IMG/VR virus record: IMGVR_UViG_3300025120_000046
Location: 1-61,943 of that record
Reading direction: 5' to 3' (one strand)
Length of the DNA stretch: 61,943 nt
From: a virus
The position numbers were made by a program, and so were the translations under genes. Position 1 is the stretch's first letter. Each line of letters begins with the position of its first letter. The notes under the pieces were generated by a model. It saw only the letters and a list, made by a program, of their open reading frames with translations. It did no database searches and was not told the DNA's origin. This document shows positions 26,552 to 34,459 of this stretch, one piece after another.

Positions 26552-27000
26552 TGAACAATTGGACATATCAAAATCAGGAAGTAGATACAGTATCTGACTT
26601 TCCTGATAATACTTATGGATTTGTATACTCTATAACTCATTTACCTACAGGTAAAAGATATATAGGTAAAAAAATATTATTCTTTACAAGAAAAGTAAAA
26701 CTTACAAAAAAAGATTTACTAGAATATAAAGGAGTAATAGGTAGAAGACCTTCATATAAGCTAGCAGTTAAAGAATCAGATTGGAAAACATATTGGGGAT
26801 CTAATAAAGAAATGTTAGATCTTGTAAAATCTGAACCTGATGAAAATTGGGAAAGAGAAATACTAGAATCAGCATCCACCAAAAAACTATTAACTTACTA
26901 TGAAACAAAATATCAAATGGTTTATCAAGTATTAGAAAAACCAGATGAATTTTGGAATGATAATATTTTAGGTAAATTTTACACTAAAGATTTCCAATAG
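26551..27000 (+). CDS. GIY-YIG-type putative endonuclease
   Basis: A 149-residue protein. YGFVYSITHLPTGKRYIGKK (about residues 31-50) is a GIY-YIG signature with F-V-Y and Y-I-G, followed by WKTYWGSNKEMLDLV, the W-x-Y-x-G-S motif typical of phage free-standing enzymes, and a Glu in NWEREILES. T4 carries many related homing endonucleases (Seg). It starts at the stop of the preceding structural gene and lies next to the primase gene, a typical invasion site. Homing activity is inferred, not shown. Confidence 0.75.
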   Translation: MNNWTYQNQEVDTVSDFPDNTYGFVYSITHLPTGKRYIGKKILFFTRKVKLTKKDLLEYKGVIGRRPSYKLAVKESDWKTYWGSNKEMLDLVKSEPDENWEREILESASTKKLLTYYETKYQMVYQVLEKPDEFWNDNILGKFYTKDFQ

Positions 27001-27006
27001 TATAGC

Positions 27007-27035
27007 TTTGATGTCTAAAATTAGTTTTGTATATT
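27007..27035 (+). promoter_or_regulatory. Bacteroidetes-type promoter for primase operon
   Basis: TTTGA (27007-27011), 18 bases, TATATT (27030-27035); the ATG at 27044 lies only 8 bases downstream. The spacing is one base shorter than in the other copies. It allows the primase gene to be expressed before the late structural genes around it. Confidence 0.55.
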
Positions 27036-27043
27036 GATGGAAC

Positions 27044-27979
27044 ATGGTAAACGAACTATTAATTAATCTAGTAAATTCAGTACTAGGATCTGGTAAACGT
27101 ACTGCACGAGGCAACCAAGCTCATACTTGTCCTTATTGCAACCACCATAAACCTAAATTAGAAATAAATTTTTCCGAGAATAAAAAAGGTTATAACCCAT
27201 GGCATTGTTGGGTGTGTAATAAAAAAGGTACTAGAATCTCCTCTTTATTTAAAATGGTTAAAGCATCATCTGAAAAATTTGATGAATTGTTTAAATTAAT
27301 AGGTAATGAAAAAGAATACAAAGCTAAAGATAGTACTAAAATTCAATTAAAATTACCTGAGGAACTTAAACAATTTTCAGATATTACTACATCAAATATT
27401 GAAGGTAGACGTGCTTTATCTTATTTAAAAAATAGAGGTATTACTGATGATGATATAATTAAATATAATTTAGGATATTGTACATCTGGTAGATACCAAA
27501 ATATGATTATTATTCCTTCATATGATGGGAATGGTCATTTAAATTATTTTACGGGTAGATCATTTGAAAAAGATCCATATATTAAATACCGTAATCCAGA
27601 AACATCAAGAGATATAATTCCATTTGAATTATTTATTAATTGGGACTTACCATTAGTATTATGTGAAGGACCTTTTGATGCAATAGCAATTAAACGTAAT
27701 GCTATACCTTTATTAGGTAAAAATTTACAACAAAATTTATTAATGAAAATAGTAAGATCAACAGTAGAGAAAATATATATTGCTCTAGATTCTGATGCTA
27801 GAAAGCAAGCACTAAAGTTTGCTGAACAGTTTATGGATGAAGGAAAGGAAGTCTACTTAGTAGAACTCGAAGGGAAAGACCCTAGTGAAATGGGATTTAC
27901 CTATTTTACAAATTTAATCCAAAGTACATTTCCATTAACACAATATGATTTAATGGAAAAAAAATTACAACTAGTATGA
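27044..27979 (+). CDS. 61: DNA primase (T4 gp61/DnaG-like)
   Basis: A 311-residue primase. The N-terminal zinc-binding domain has CPYC (C29, C32) and HCWVC (C55, C58) within a CHC2-like fold. The catalytic Toprim domain has LVLCEGPFDAIAI (about residues 205-217, catalytic Glu) and IYIALDSDARKQAL (about 246-259, DxD). It would make RNA primers for lagging-strand synthesis together with a gp41-type helicase, which is not in this window. Length is close to T4 gp61 (342). It overlaps the nuclease gene by 4 bases. Confidence 0.9.
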   Translation: MVNELLINLVNSVLGSGKRTARGNQAHTCPYCNHHKPKLEINFSENKKGYNPWHCWVCNKKGTRISSLFKMVKASSEKFDELFKLIGNEKEYKAKDSTKIQLKLPEELKQFSDITTSNIEGRRALSYLKNRGITDDDIIKYNLGYCTSGRYQNMIIIPSYDGNGHLNYFTGRSFEKDPYIKYRNPETSRDIIPFELFINWDLPLVLCEGPFDAIAIKRNAIPLLGKNLQQNLLMKIVRSTVEKIYIALDSDARKQALKFAEQFMDEGKEVYLVELEGKDPSEMGFTYFTNLIQSTFPLTQYDLMEKKLQLV

Positions 27980-28749
27980 GTAAAAAGAATATTAAAAAGT
28001 CCTATAATAGGATTTTAGAAATCAGTGAGGATGCAAAGCAAATCACACTACCAGATTCAAGGTATTATAGACGAAATGGGAAATATTACCCATCAATTAC
28101 CTATGTACTACAATATTACCCAAAAGGCAAATTTTTCCAAGAATGGTTAAAAAAAGTTGGTTATAGTGCTGATTGGATAGTTAAAAAAGCAGGTGAAGAA
28201 GGTACTTTAGTACATGAAATGTGTGAAGATTATCTTAATGGGAAAGAATTAAATTTCTTATCACCAAGTGGTAATCCAATGTATAACCCATTAGTATGGC
28301 AAATGTTTTTAAGATTTGTTGATTGGTGGGAAACTTACAACCCAAAATTAATTGAAACTGAAGTACACATATTTTCAGATGAATTAAAAGTAGCAGGTAC
28401 TTGTGATATGGTATGTGAAATTGGTGGTGAGCTATGGATTATTGATTTTAAAACATCTAACCATTTACAAACAACATATGATTTACAAACTGCAGTTTAT
28501 GGTAAATGTTATGAAGAATGTTATGGTAAAACTCCTGATCGTTATGGTGTGTTATGGTTAAAATCTTCTAAAAGAGGTCCTAAAGAAGGTGCAATGCAAG
28601 GTAAAGGATGGGAAATGTATGAATCAAAACGTACACAAGAAGAAAATATTGACATTTTTAACACAGTTAAAAAATTATTTGATTTAGAAAACCCAAGACA
28701 CAAACCAGTATTTACTGAATTTAGAACTACAGCTAAACGAAATTTGTGA
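27976..28749 (+). CDS. PD-(D/E)XK nuclease (RecB/Cas4-like)
   Basis: A 257-residue nuclease-like protein. The core motifs of the RecB/Cas4 clade are present: an N-terminal His in EEGTLVHEMCEDYL (H80), ETEVHIF, GTCDMV (D144), IIDFKTS (D157, K159), and YDLQTAVYG (Q171, Y175). These residues bind the metal in the exonuclease active site. No Cys cluster for an iron-sulfur centre is evident, unlike typical Cas4. It is coupled to the primase, so a role in phage DNA replication or recombination is likely. A late-type box begins directly after its TGA. Confidence 0.85.
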   Translation: MSKKNIKKSYNRILEISEDAKQITLPDSRYYRRNGKYYPSITYVLQYYPKGKFFQEWLKKVGYSADWIVKKAGEEGTLVHEMCEDYLNGKELNFLSPSGNPMYNPLVWQMFLRFVDWWETYNPKLIETEVHIFSDELKVAGTCDMVCEIGGELWIIDFKTSNHLQTTYDLQTAVYGKCYEECYGKTPDRYGVLWLKSSKRGPKEGAMQGKGWEMYESKRTQEENIDIFNTVKKLFDLENPRHKPVFTEFRTTAKRNL

Positions 28750-28758
28750 TATTTATAA
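28750..28758 (+). promoter_or_regulatory. Late-type box TATTTATAA
   Basis: The box abuts the TGA of the nuclease gene and ends 15 bases before the ATG at 28774. It opens the predicted capsid-cargo block. Confidence 0.72.
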
Positions 28759-28773
28759 CAAAATATTCACTTT

Positions 28774-29574
28774 ATGATATCATTAGTAACATTATTGAAA
28801 GAAGCAACTGAAACCCCAAAAGCAATTATATTAGCTGGGGCACCAGGTGCTGGTAAAGGATATATATTAAAAGGTTTAGATTTAGGTGGTTTAAAAGTAT
28901 TAAATATTGATAATATTTTTGTTAACATGCTTAAAAAAGCAAATGTATCTTTAGATTTAAAAAACGCAACACCAGAAGAAAGAAGCCAACAAGCTAAATC
29001 TATGGCAGCTGCAAATAAAGAATTTAAAGGAGATGTTGCAAGTGTAATTTTAAATAAAGAATCATTTATATTAGATGGTACGGCTGCATCATTAAGAAAT
29101 ACTCTTAAGCTAAAAGATGAATTAAAGGAAGCAGGGTATGAAGTATTTATGCTTTATGTTTATACTGATTTAGAACGTTCATTAAGACAAAATCAAAATA
29201 GATTTGAAAAATCAGGTGGTGAAGATAGAAGTTTAGCACCTGCAATTGTATTACGTACTTGGAAAAATGTAACTGATAATTTACCTGAATATGCTAATGC
29301 ATTTGGTGATAATTTTGTAGCAGTTGCTAATACTTTAGAAGGTCAAAAAATTGGAGATATAGAAAAAATAGTTCAAAAATACCTTAATCCATTCAAACCA
29401 GAAGGTACTAAACCTAAAACACCAGCTCAACAAAAAAAATCTGACGAACAAAAAGCAGAATTAAATGCTGAAATTCAAGATATGTTAAGTGATGAATTTT
29501 TATATGATGTAATTGAATACACTATGTCTAAAGAAGAAGCACAAATGAGATTAAAACAATTTTTAAATGGGTAA
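28774..29574 (+). CDS. P-loop kinase with N-terminal capsid-targeting-like peptide
   Basis: A 266-residue protein. The first 11 residues, MISLVTLLKEA, have the shape of a T4 capsid-targeting peptide with a gp21 site LKE|A. Then follows a zeta-toxin/AAA_33-like kinase: Walker A GAPGAGKG (residues 22-29), NIDNIFVNML, FILDGTAASLRNTL, VYTDLERSLRQNQNR, and VLRTWKNV, which supplies the LID arginine. The substrate is unknown. A late box drives it. It would be made late, packaged in the head and injected next round, much like T4 Alt. It overlaps the next gene by 8 bases. Targeting is inferred from the N-terminus and the neighbourhood. Confidence 0.75.
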   Translation: MISLVTLLKEATETPKAIILAGAPGAGKGYILKGLDLGGLKVLNIDNIFVNMLKKANVSLDLKNATPEERSQQAKSMAAANKEFKGDVASVILNKESFILDGTAASLRNTLKLKDELKEAGYEVFMLYVYTDLERSLRQNQNRFEKSGGEDRSLAPAIVLRTWKNVTDNLPEYANAFGDNFVAVANTLEGQKIGDIEKIVQKYLNPFKPEGTKPKTPAQQKKSDEQKAELNAEIQDMLSDEFLYDVIEYTMSKEEAQMRLKQFLNG

Positions 29575-31618
29575 AGTAATAGCAGCATACGGAGGTGGTT
29601 TTAAACCACCAACAAGAGGTCATTTTGAAATAGTACAAAAAGCTCTTAATGAGTTTCCTGAAATAGATGAATTTTTTATTTATGTAGGGGGTAAAGAACG
29701 TAATGGTATTGATCAAGCTGAAGCTATTCAAGTTTGGGAAATATATAAAAAATATTTAGCTAATAAAATTGATATTCAACCTGCTAAACAACCAATTAAA
29801 AGTGTATTAGATTTAGCCAAAGAAAATCCTCAGGATATAGTATATTTTATTTTAGGTTATAGAGAAGGCAGAGAAGATGATACTCAAGATATAACAGATA
29901 GATCTAAGTTAGAAGAAAAATATCCAAATTTAATAGTAAAAACACTAGGAACTCCAGATCCAAATATGAGTGGAACTAATGCTAGAAAAGCAATAGCTGA
30001 TGAAGAAGAATTTATAAAATTTTTACCTGATGAAGTTGAAGAAAAATCTGAAATTTGGAATATAATAAGACCAGCAGTAAATGAAAATGACCCTAAAAAA
30101 GGTACAGGTAAAAAACCTGAAGGATCAAAACGTAGATTATACACAGATGAGGATCCAAAAGATACAGTAGGTATAAAATTTTCTACTAGACAAGATATAG
30201 TAGATACATTAGGTAAAGCATCTTTTAAAGCTAAATCACATGCTAGACAATCTCAAATTATTAATTTAATACACCAAAGAGTAAGAGCAGCGTATGGTAG
30301 AGCAAAAGATCCTGCTGTAAAAAAACGATTAAAAACTGGTTTAGATTATATTACAGATAAAAAAGAAGCATCTAAGAAAAAGACACAACGTTTAAAAAAT
30401 CAAAAAGAAAATATAGATCCTAAATCACAAAAGCAACATAAAGGTAAAGCAGCACCATTTGGCTCAGCATATAAACCATTAAGTGAAGAAATAGTAGGTA
30501 GTAAAATACACTGTAATAACTGTGATTGGAGTTGGGAGATTGAAGATGGTGGTGCTGATTTGTTTATTTGTCATAAATGTAATCATGATAATACTGAATA
30601 TATAGAAAGACAAAAGTTTACAATTAATGAAAATGCTACTTATACTAAAAAAATTAATTTAATAGATATTTTAGCAACTTTTACTCAACATATGTTAGAT
30701 ATAGGTATGAATATTTCTCCATTACCTAAGTTAGAATTTATAGATGGTGATAGTGAAAATGCTAGTCAATTTTTAGGCAAAACTGCGTATTACGACCCAA
30801 ATACCCAAACTATAGTACTATATACGGAAGGTAGACATCCTAAGGATATAACGCGTAGTTACGCGCATGAAATGGTACACCACATGCAAAATTTAGAAGA
30901 TAGATTAGGCAATATCCAAACAACAAATACACAAGAAGATGATAATTTAAATAATATTGAAGCTGAAGCTAATTTAAAAGGTACAATGACATTTAGAAAT
31001 TGGACTGATAGTTTAAATGAAGATAAATCTTATAAACATAAATTTGGATTTAATGATAAATTAGGTAAGGATCCATTTGGTTTAAATCAATTTGCTAGAG
31101 AAATAGCAACAGAAGTTGAAGACGTTATGAATAAAGAAAAAACAAGTTATAAAATATTTTCAGATATGGATGGTGTTTTAACAGATTTTGATAAATCATT
31201 TTTAAAATATTCAGAAGGAATACCACCAAGAGAATATGAAAAAACATATGGTAAAGAAAAATTTTGGGAATTAATTGATGGTAAAGGTAAAGTAGGATTT
31301 TGGGTAGGAATGCCTTGGATGGAAGATGGAAAACAATATTGGGATTATATTAAAAATTATGACACAGAACTACTATCTTCACCTTCAAGATCATCAACAT
31401 CTAGATTAGGTAAAAGATTATGGGTAAGAAATAATATGCCTGGAATTAAATTAACGTTAGCTCAAGCGGCTAAAAAACAAAATTATGCAGCACCTAATCA
31501 TATACTAATTGATGATAGACCTTCAAATATAGATCAATGGAGATCACAAGGTGGAATTGGTATATTACACACATCAGCTGCCGATACAATATCACAACTT
31601 AAAAAATTAGGATTATGA
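29567..31618 (+). CDS. Four-domain fusion: nucleotidyltransferase, zinc ribbon, HExxH peptidase-like, HAD phosphatase
   Basis: A 683-residue multidomain protein. Residues 1-150 are an HxGH nucleotidyltransferase (GGGFKPPTRGHF, MSGTNARKAI), close to NadM-like enzymes. Residues 185-285 are a basic helical linker. Residues 312-345 are a zinc ribbon (CNNC ... CHKC). Residues 355-480 are a zincin-like domain with HEMVHH (434-439). Residues 525-683 are a HAD/5'-nucleotidase-like phosphatase (DMDGVLTDFD at 533-542, LSSPS, ILIDDRPSN). Possible gp21 sites (L/I)xE fall between domains at E307, E355 and E485, so it may be a polyprotein cut in the prohead. It overlaps both neighbours by 8 and 4 bases. 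The frame is continuous; no stop or shift is seen. Confidence 0.8.
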   Translation: MGKVIAAYGGGFKPPTRGHFEIVQKALNEFPEIDEFFIYVGGKERNGIDQAEAIQVWEIYKKYLANKIDIQPAKQPIKSVLDLAKENPQDIVYFILGYREGREDDTQDITDRSKLEEKYPNLIVKTLGTPDPNMSGTNARKAIADEEEFIKFLPDEVEEKSEIWNIIRPAVNENDPKKGTGKKPEGSKRRLYTDEDPKDTVGIKFSTRQDIVDTLGKASFKAKSHARQSQIINLIHQRVRAAYGRAKDPAVKKRLKTGLDYITDKKEASKKKTQRLKNQKENIDPKSQKQHKGKAAPFGSAYKPLSEEIVGSKIHCNNCDWSWEIEDGGADLFICHKCNHDNTEYIERQKFTINENATYTKKINLIDILATFTQHMLDIGMNISPLPKLEFIDGDSENASQFLGKTAYYDPNTQTIVLYTEGRHPKDITRSYAHEMVHHMQNLEDRLGNIQTTNTQEDDNLNNIEAEANLKGTMTFRNWTDSLNEDKSYKHKFGFNDKLGKDPFGLNQFAREIATEVEDVMNKEKTSYKIFSDMDGVLTDFDKSFLKYSEGIPPREYEKTYGKEKFWELIDGKGKVGFWVGMPWMEDGKQYWDYIKNYDTELLSSPSRSSTSRLGKRLWVRNNMPGIKLTLAQAAKKQNYAAPNHILIDDRPSNIDQWRSQGGIGILHTSAADTISQLKKLGL

Positions 31619-31821
31619 GTACATTAAATGCAATAAATGGAGGTTATACAGGAGGTTCTCCTAGAGTAAGAAGTGAAAATGTTAAAGATTTTGCTCCCCA
31701 AGAACCAGTACAAAAAATATTAATAAATGATTTAGTAAAACAAATAAAAATATGGAAAGTTGATGGTAAGCTTACTTCAGAAGAAATACAAACAATAATT
31801 GCAGAATTAAAAAAAATATAG
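31615..31821 (+). CDS. Hypothetical small protein
   Basis: A 68-residue protein with a Gly/Ser-rich N-terminus (NAINGGYTGGSPRVRSENV) and a helical C-terminus (ILINDLVKQIKIWKVDGKLT then a second helix). The D-G-K-L-T-x-E-E pattern resembles an EF-hand-like turn but lacks the acidic ligands. It overlaps the fusion gene by 4 bases. Function unknown; part of the predicted cargo run. Confidence 0.6.
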   Translation: MSTLNAINGGYTGGSPRVRSENVKDFAPQEPVQKILINDLVKQIKIWKVDGKLTSEEIQTIIAELKKI

Positions 31822-31823
31822 TT

Positions 31824-32402
31824 ATGAGTAAAGTACAGGGGTTAAATAAAGAATTTACTGAAAAAGATGTAAAACGTATGCGTAATCTTATTCAAGGTAA
31901 ACACGGAGAAAAAGTAGGTCAAAGTGTAGGTTATGCTAAAAAAGATATACATTATAAAGAAGGTGATGTTTGGGAAATAGATGGCCGCAAATGGACTATT
32001 AAAAATGGTATTAAGCAAAACATAACAAAATTAGATAAAGCTAAAAAAGCTCATTTAATGCCTTTATTTTGTCCTAATTGTAGATCTAAAATGCATACTG
32101 ATATTGATAAACCATATTATAATATACATAAAAAATGTTTTAACTGTGTTGTTGAATTTGAGCATCATTTAAAAACATCAGGATTATATGAAGCTTATGT
32201 TAAAAAAATTAACAATGCTGACATTGATGGTGTTATAGAAGAATTTAAATTATTTATAGAATCCGAATTATCTATATCAAATAATTCATTTATTACAGAG
32301 CAAGGTGATGTTGAAAAATGGGTTGGTAGACCCAATGCCGAAAAAGTTTTAGAAGGTTTAGCTAAAACTATTAAACATTTAGAAAGTATCAAAAGTAAAT
32401 AA
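31824..32402 (+). CDS. Zinc-ribbon phage protein
   Basis: A 192-residue protein with a four-cysteine zinc site (CPNC at 83-86, CFNC at 105-108). The N-terminus (LNKEFTEKDVKRMRNLIQG) is basic and helical; KEGDVWEIDGRKWTIKNGI forms a small beta domain. The C-terminal helix is amphipathic. I have seen similar proteins in marine T4-like phages without an assigned function. The zinc site suggests nucleic-acid or protein binding. Start TAGTTATG. Confidence 0.65.
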   Translation: MSKVQGLNKEFTEKDVKRMRNLIQGKHGEKVGQSVGYAKKDIHYKEGDVWEIDGRKWTIKNGIKQNITKLDKAKKAHLMPLFCPNCRSKMHTDIDKPYYNIHKKCFNCVVEFEHHLKTSGLYEAYVKKINNADIDGVIEEFKLFIESELSISNNSFITEQGDVEKWVGRPNAEKVLEGLAKTIKHLESIKSK

Positions 32403-32411
32403 ATCTTTATA

Positions 32412-32420
32412 TATTTATAA
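32412..32420 (+). promoter_or_regulatory. Late-type box TATTTATAA
   Basis: The box reads TATTTATAAATA, a perfect palindrome containing both box orientations. It ends 11 bases before the ATG at 32432. Confidence 0.7.
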
Positions 32421-32431
32421 ATAAAATTAAC

Positions 32432-33457
32432 ATGAGCAATTTCGATATTCATTCTTTTTTCAAAAATCAATATATAAACGAAGCGATTAATTCTAAACTT
32501 AATTCTAATGAAATGAGTAAAGAAGAAGATGCTAAAATATTAATATCTGCTGTAGAAGAAGCAGTTGGTGGGATTGATGATAGATTTGGATCAGGAGGAT
32601 ATAATGGTAGAGATGGATATTATTTAAGAGTATATGATTTAGAATATTGGGAAGATGAAGAAGTTGATGCTATTAAAAAAGCATTCGAAATGGCAAATAC
32701 CCAAACCGAAAAATATGATTTTGAATTTTATAGTGTAACTGATTATGATGAGGATCCAGGTGAAAGAACATACCCGGCTTCAATATCATTTTTTGCTGTG
32801 GAAAAACCAGTAAATGAAATAGATATGAATGATCCTGTTGTAATGAAAGCAAGAGCGGCTAAAATGGCTGATGAAAAAGAAATGGCTAGACAAGCATCAT
32901 TAGATAAAAAATATGGTTCTACATTCATGGATAAATTAGATGCTGAAATAAGTTTAAAACAAGAACTTCAAGATCTAAAAGACGAAAGAGAACAGCTAAT
33001 GATAGATATGGAGCAAGAAGCAGAACCAGAAGGAGGAGAAATAGCTGATAGATACGGTTCTAGACTTAATGACATTGATGCTAGAATGGCTGAAATAAAA
33101 CCTGAATTAGATGATTTAAGAATGTATGAATCAGTTAATGAAAGTTCTTCTTCTGAAGAAAAAAGAATTGCTATGCGTGCTATTAAAAGTATTGCTAAGT
33201 ATAGAGGTGTTAGTGAAGATGAAGCAAGAAACGATCTTATGAGAGCAGCTAAAGAATTAGGTAGTTTAAAAGAAGCAATACTAGATATTAAAGAAACTAT
33301 TGAATTAGGAAAAAATTTAAATGAAGAACTTTGCGCTAAAGGTAAAGCATATAGAAAACGTAGAATGGCTGCAGGTGAAAAATCATCAGCTTACTTATCA
33401 GGACGTGCTGTTAAAGTATGTAAAGGTCAAATGAGTGGTAGGAAAAAAAAGAAGTAA
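32432..33457 (+). CDS. Predicted capsid cargo protein with basic Cys-pair tail
   Basis: A 341-residue protein. The N-terminus MSNFDIHSFFKNQYINEAIN ends in INE|A, a possible gp21 site after residue 17. An acidic globular region (about 30-130) is followed by a long charged coiled coil (LKQELQDLKDEREQLMID). The last 41 residues are strongly basic with two cysteines (C301, C330) and end in KKKK. A similar Cys-pair basic tail is seen at 34105, so it may bind DNA in the head. No enzyme motif seen. It overlaps the next gene by 1 base. Confidence 0.65.
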   Translation: MSNFDIHSFFKNQYINEAINSKLNSNEMSKEEDAKILISAVEEAVGGIDDRFGSGGYNGRDGYYLRVYDLEYWEDEEVDAIKKAFEMANTQTEKYDFEFYSVTDYDEDPGERTYPASISFFAVEKPVNEIDMNDPVVMKARAAKMADEKEMARQASLDKKYGSTFMDKLDAEISLKQELQDLKDEREQLMIDMEQEAEPEGGEIADRYGSRLNDIDARMAEIKPELDDLRMYESVNESSSSEEKRIAMRAIKSIAKYRGVSEDEARNDLMRAAKELGSLKEAILDIKETIELGKNLNEELCAKGKAYRKRRMAAGEKSSAYLSGRAVKVCKGQMSGRKKKK

Positions 33458-34098
33458 TGAATAACTTTGATTTAAAAAAATATTTATCTGAAGGTAAATT
33501 AACTGAAGATATTCCTGTAGAAGAAATGGAATCTTTTGCTGAAGGTAGAGGTGAAGGCGCAGAAACAATAGCTGACAATGCTAAAGAAAAAGGTGGTAAT
33601 TCAATGTTGACTTATCACCATTTTAAAGTTAAAGCACCTTATTATAAAAAAGCAACAGATGGTAATTTTGATAAAGATGAATTTACTGAAGATTATAAAG
33701 GATTTTTGGAAGAATTATATGAAAAAACTAAAGATGGTATGAACATTGAACCTATAGCTTTTCAAGAGATTATGGGTAAAATTGAAGTATTAGGTGAACT
33801 TTTAGTTGAAAATAAAGAACCATTAAATGAAGCAGAAGAAGACAGTAATATAGTCCCTGAAGCTGAATTAATTTTACCTAGAGGCAAAAAAGTAGTATTA
33901 CAAGCTGAAGACACAGATTATAAAAGAGGTTTAATAGTTGAACTACTAGACAATGGTGGTTATGAGATGGCCTACTGGTATGATAAACCAGATAAACCAT
34001 ACCCAGTTGAAATATTAGTTGATGGTCAAAGTATTAAGGAAGATGGTAAAATCGTTGAAATGAAATTTCACCCACAAGATTATTATGATAAACAATAG
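33457..34098 (+). CDS. Predicted capsid cargo protein
   Basis: A 213-residue acidic protein. N-terminus MNNFDLKKYLSEGKLTED offers LSE|G and LTE|D gp21-like sites; a further LNE|A lies near residue 125 between a helical first part and a beta-rich second part (LILPRGKKVVLQAED ... VEILVDGQ). Internal processing into two pieces is therefore possible. No known domain. Start overlaps the stop of the gene before it. Confidence 0.6.
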   Translation: MNNFDLKKYLSEGKLTEDIPVEEMESFAEGRGEGAETIADNAKEKGGNSMLTYHHFKVKAPYYKKATDGNFDKDEFTEDYKGFLEELYEKTKDGMNIEPIAFQEIMGKIEVLGELLVENKEPLNEAEEDSNIVPEAELILPRGKKVVLQAEDTDYKRGLIVELLDNGGYEMAYWYDKPDKPYPVEILVDGQSIKEDGKIVEMKFHPQDYYDKQ

Positions 34099-34104
34099 AT
34101 AATA

Positions 34105-34380
34105 ATGACTAGAGAAAGATTAGATGAAATAATACAAGAATCCCTACGTGACTGGTTTAAAAAAGAAAACTGGGTTCGCATCAATACTTCAGGTAATATT
34201 GCTGGTGATTGTGGTACTATGAAAAAAGGTAAAGCAACTACTAGATGTTTACCTAAGAAAAAAGCTCAATCTTTAACTAAAGCTGAGCGAAAAGCAACAG
34301 TTGCTAAAAAGGTTCGAGGAGATAAAAAAGGTAAACAATTCGTTAAAAATACAAAAAAAGCAGAATACAAGAAAAAATAA
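34105..34380 (+). CDS. DUF6321-like basic protein
   Basis: A 91-residue protein with an amphipathic N-terminus (MTRERLDEIIQESLRDWF, gp21-like IQE|S) followed by WVRINTSGNIAGDCG, a C-x11-C pair (C36, C48) and a very basic tail (about 25 Lys in 55 residues). The W-V-x-I...C-G...K-G-K...C-L-P...S-L-T-K-A-E-R pattern matches the phage DUF6321 family as I remember it. It is probably a DNA-associated internal protein. Followed by a 79-base gap with a late box. Confidence 0.65.
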   Translation: MTRERLDEIIQESLRDWFKKENWVRINTSGNIAGDCGTMKKGKATTRCLPKKKAQSLTKAERKATVAKKVRGDKKGKQFVKNTKKAEYKKK

Positions 34381-34422
34381 CAATAATCACGTAAAAATAC
34401 GCGATTAGGAACTATTTCGATA

Positions 34423-34431
34423 TATTTATAA
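34423..34431 (+). promoter_or_regulatory. Late-type box TATTTATAA
   Basis: The palindromic form TATTTATAAATA, 28 bases before the ATG at 34460, giving the longest leader among these boxes. Confidence 0.65.
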
Positions 34432-34459
34432 ATAAACCCAACTAAAATAAAAATTTAAA

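Noticed and set aside
27976-28749. Naming the nuclease as Cas4
   Set aside because: It lacks a visible four-cysteine iron-sulfur cluster; only the general RecB/Cas4 core is supported.
29567-31618. The fusion gene as an artefact of several genes joined by sequencing error
   Set aside because: The frame is continuous with phage-like codon use through the linkers, and no start-like TTATG context or overlap appears at domain borders. Processing by protease is a better explanation.
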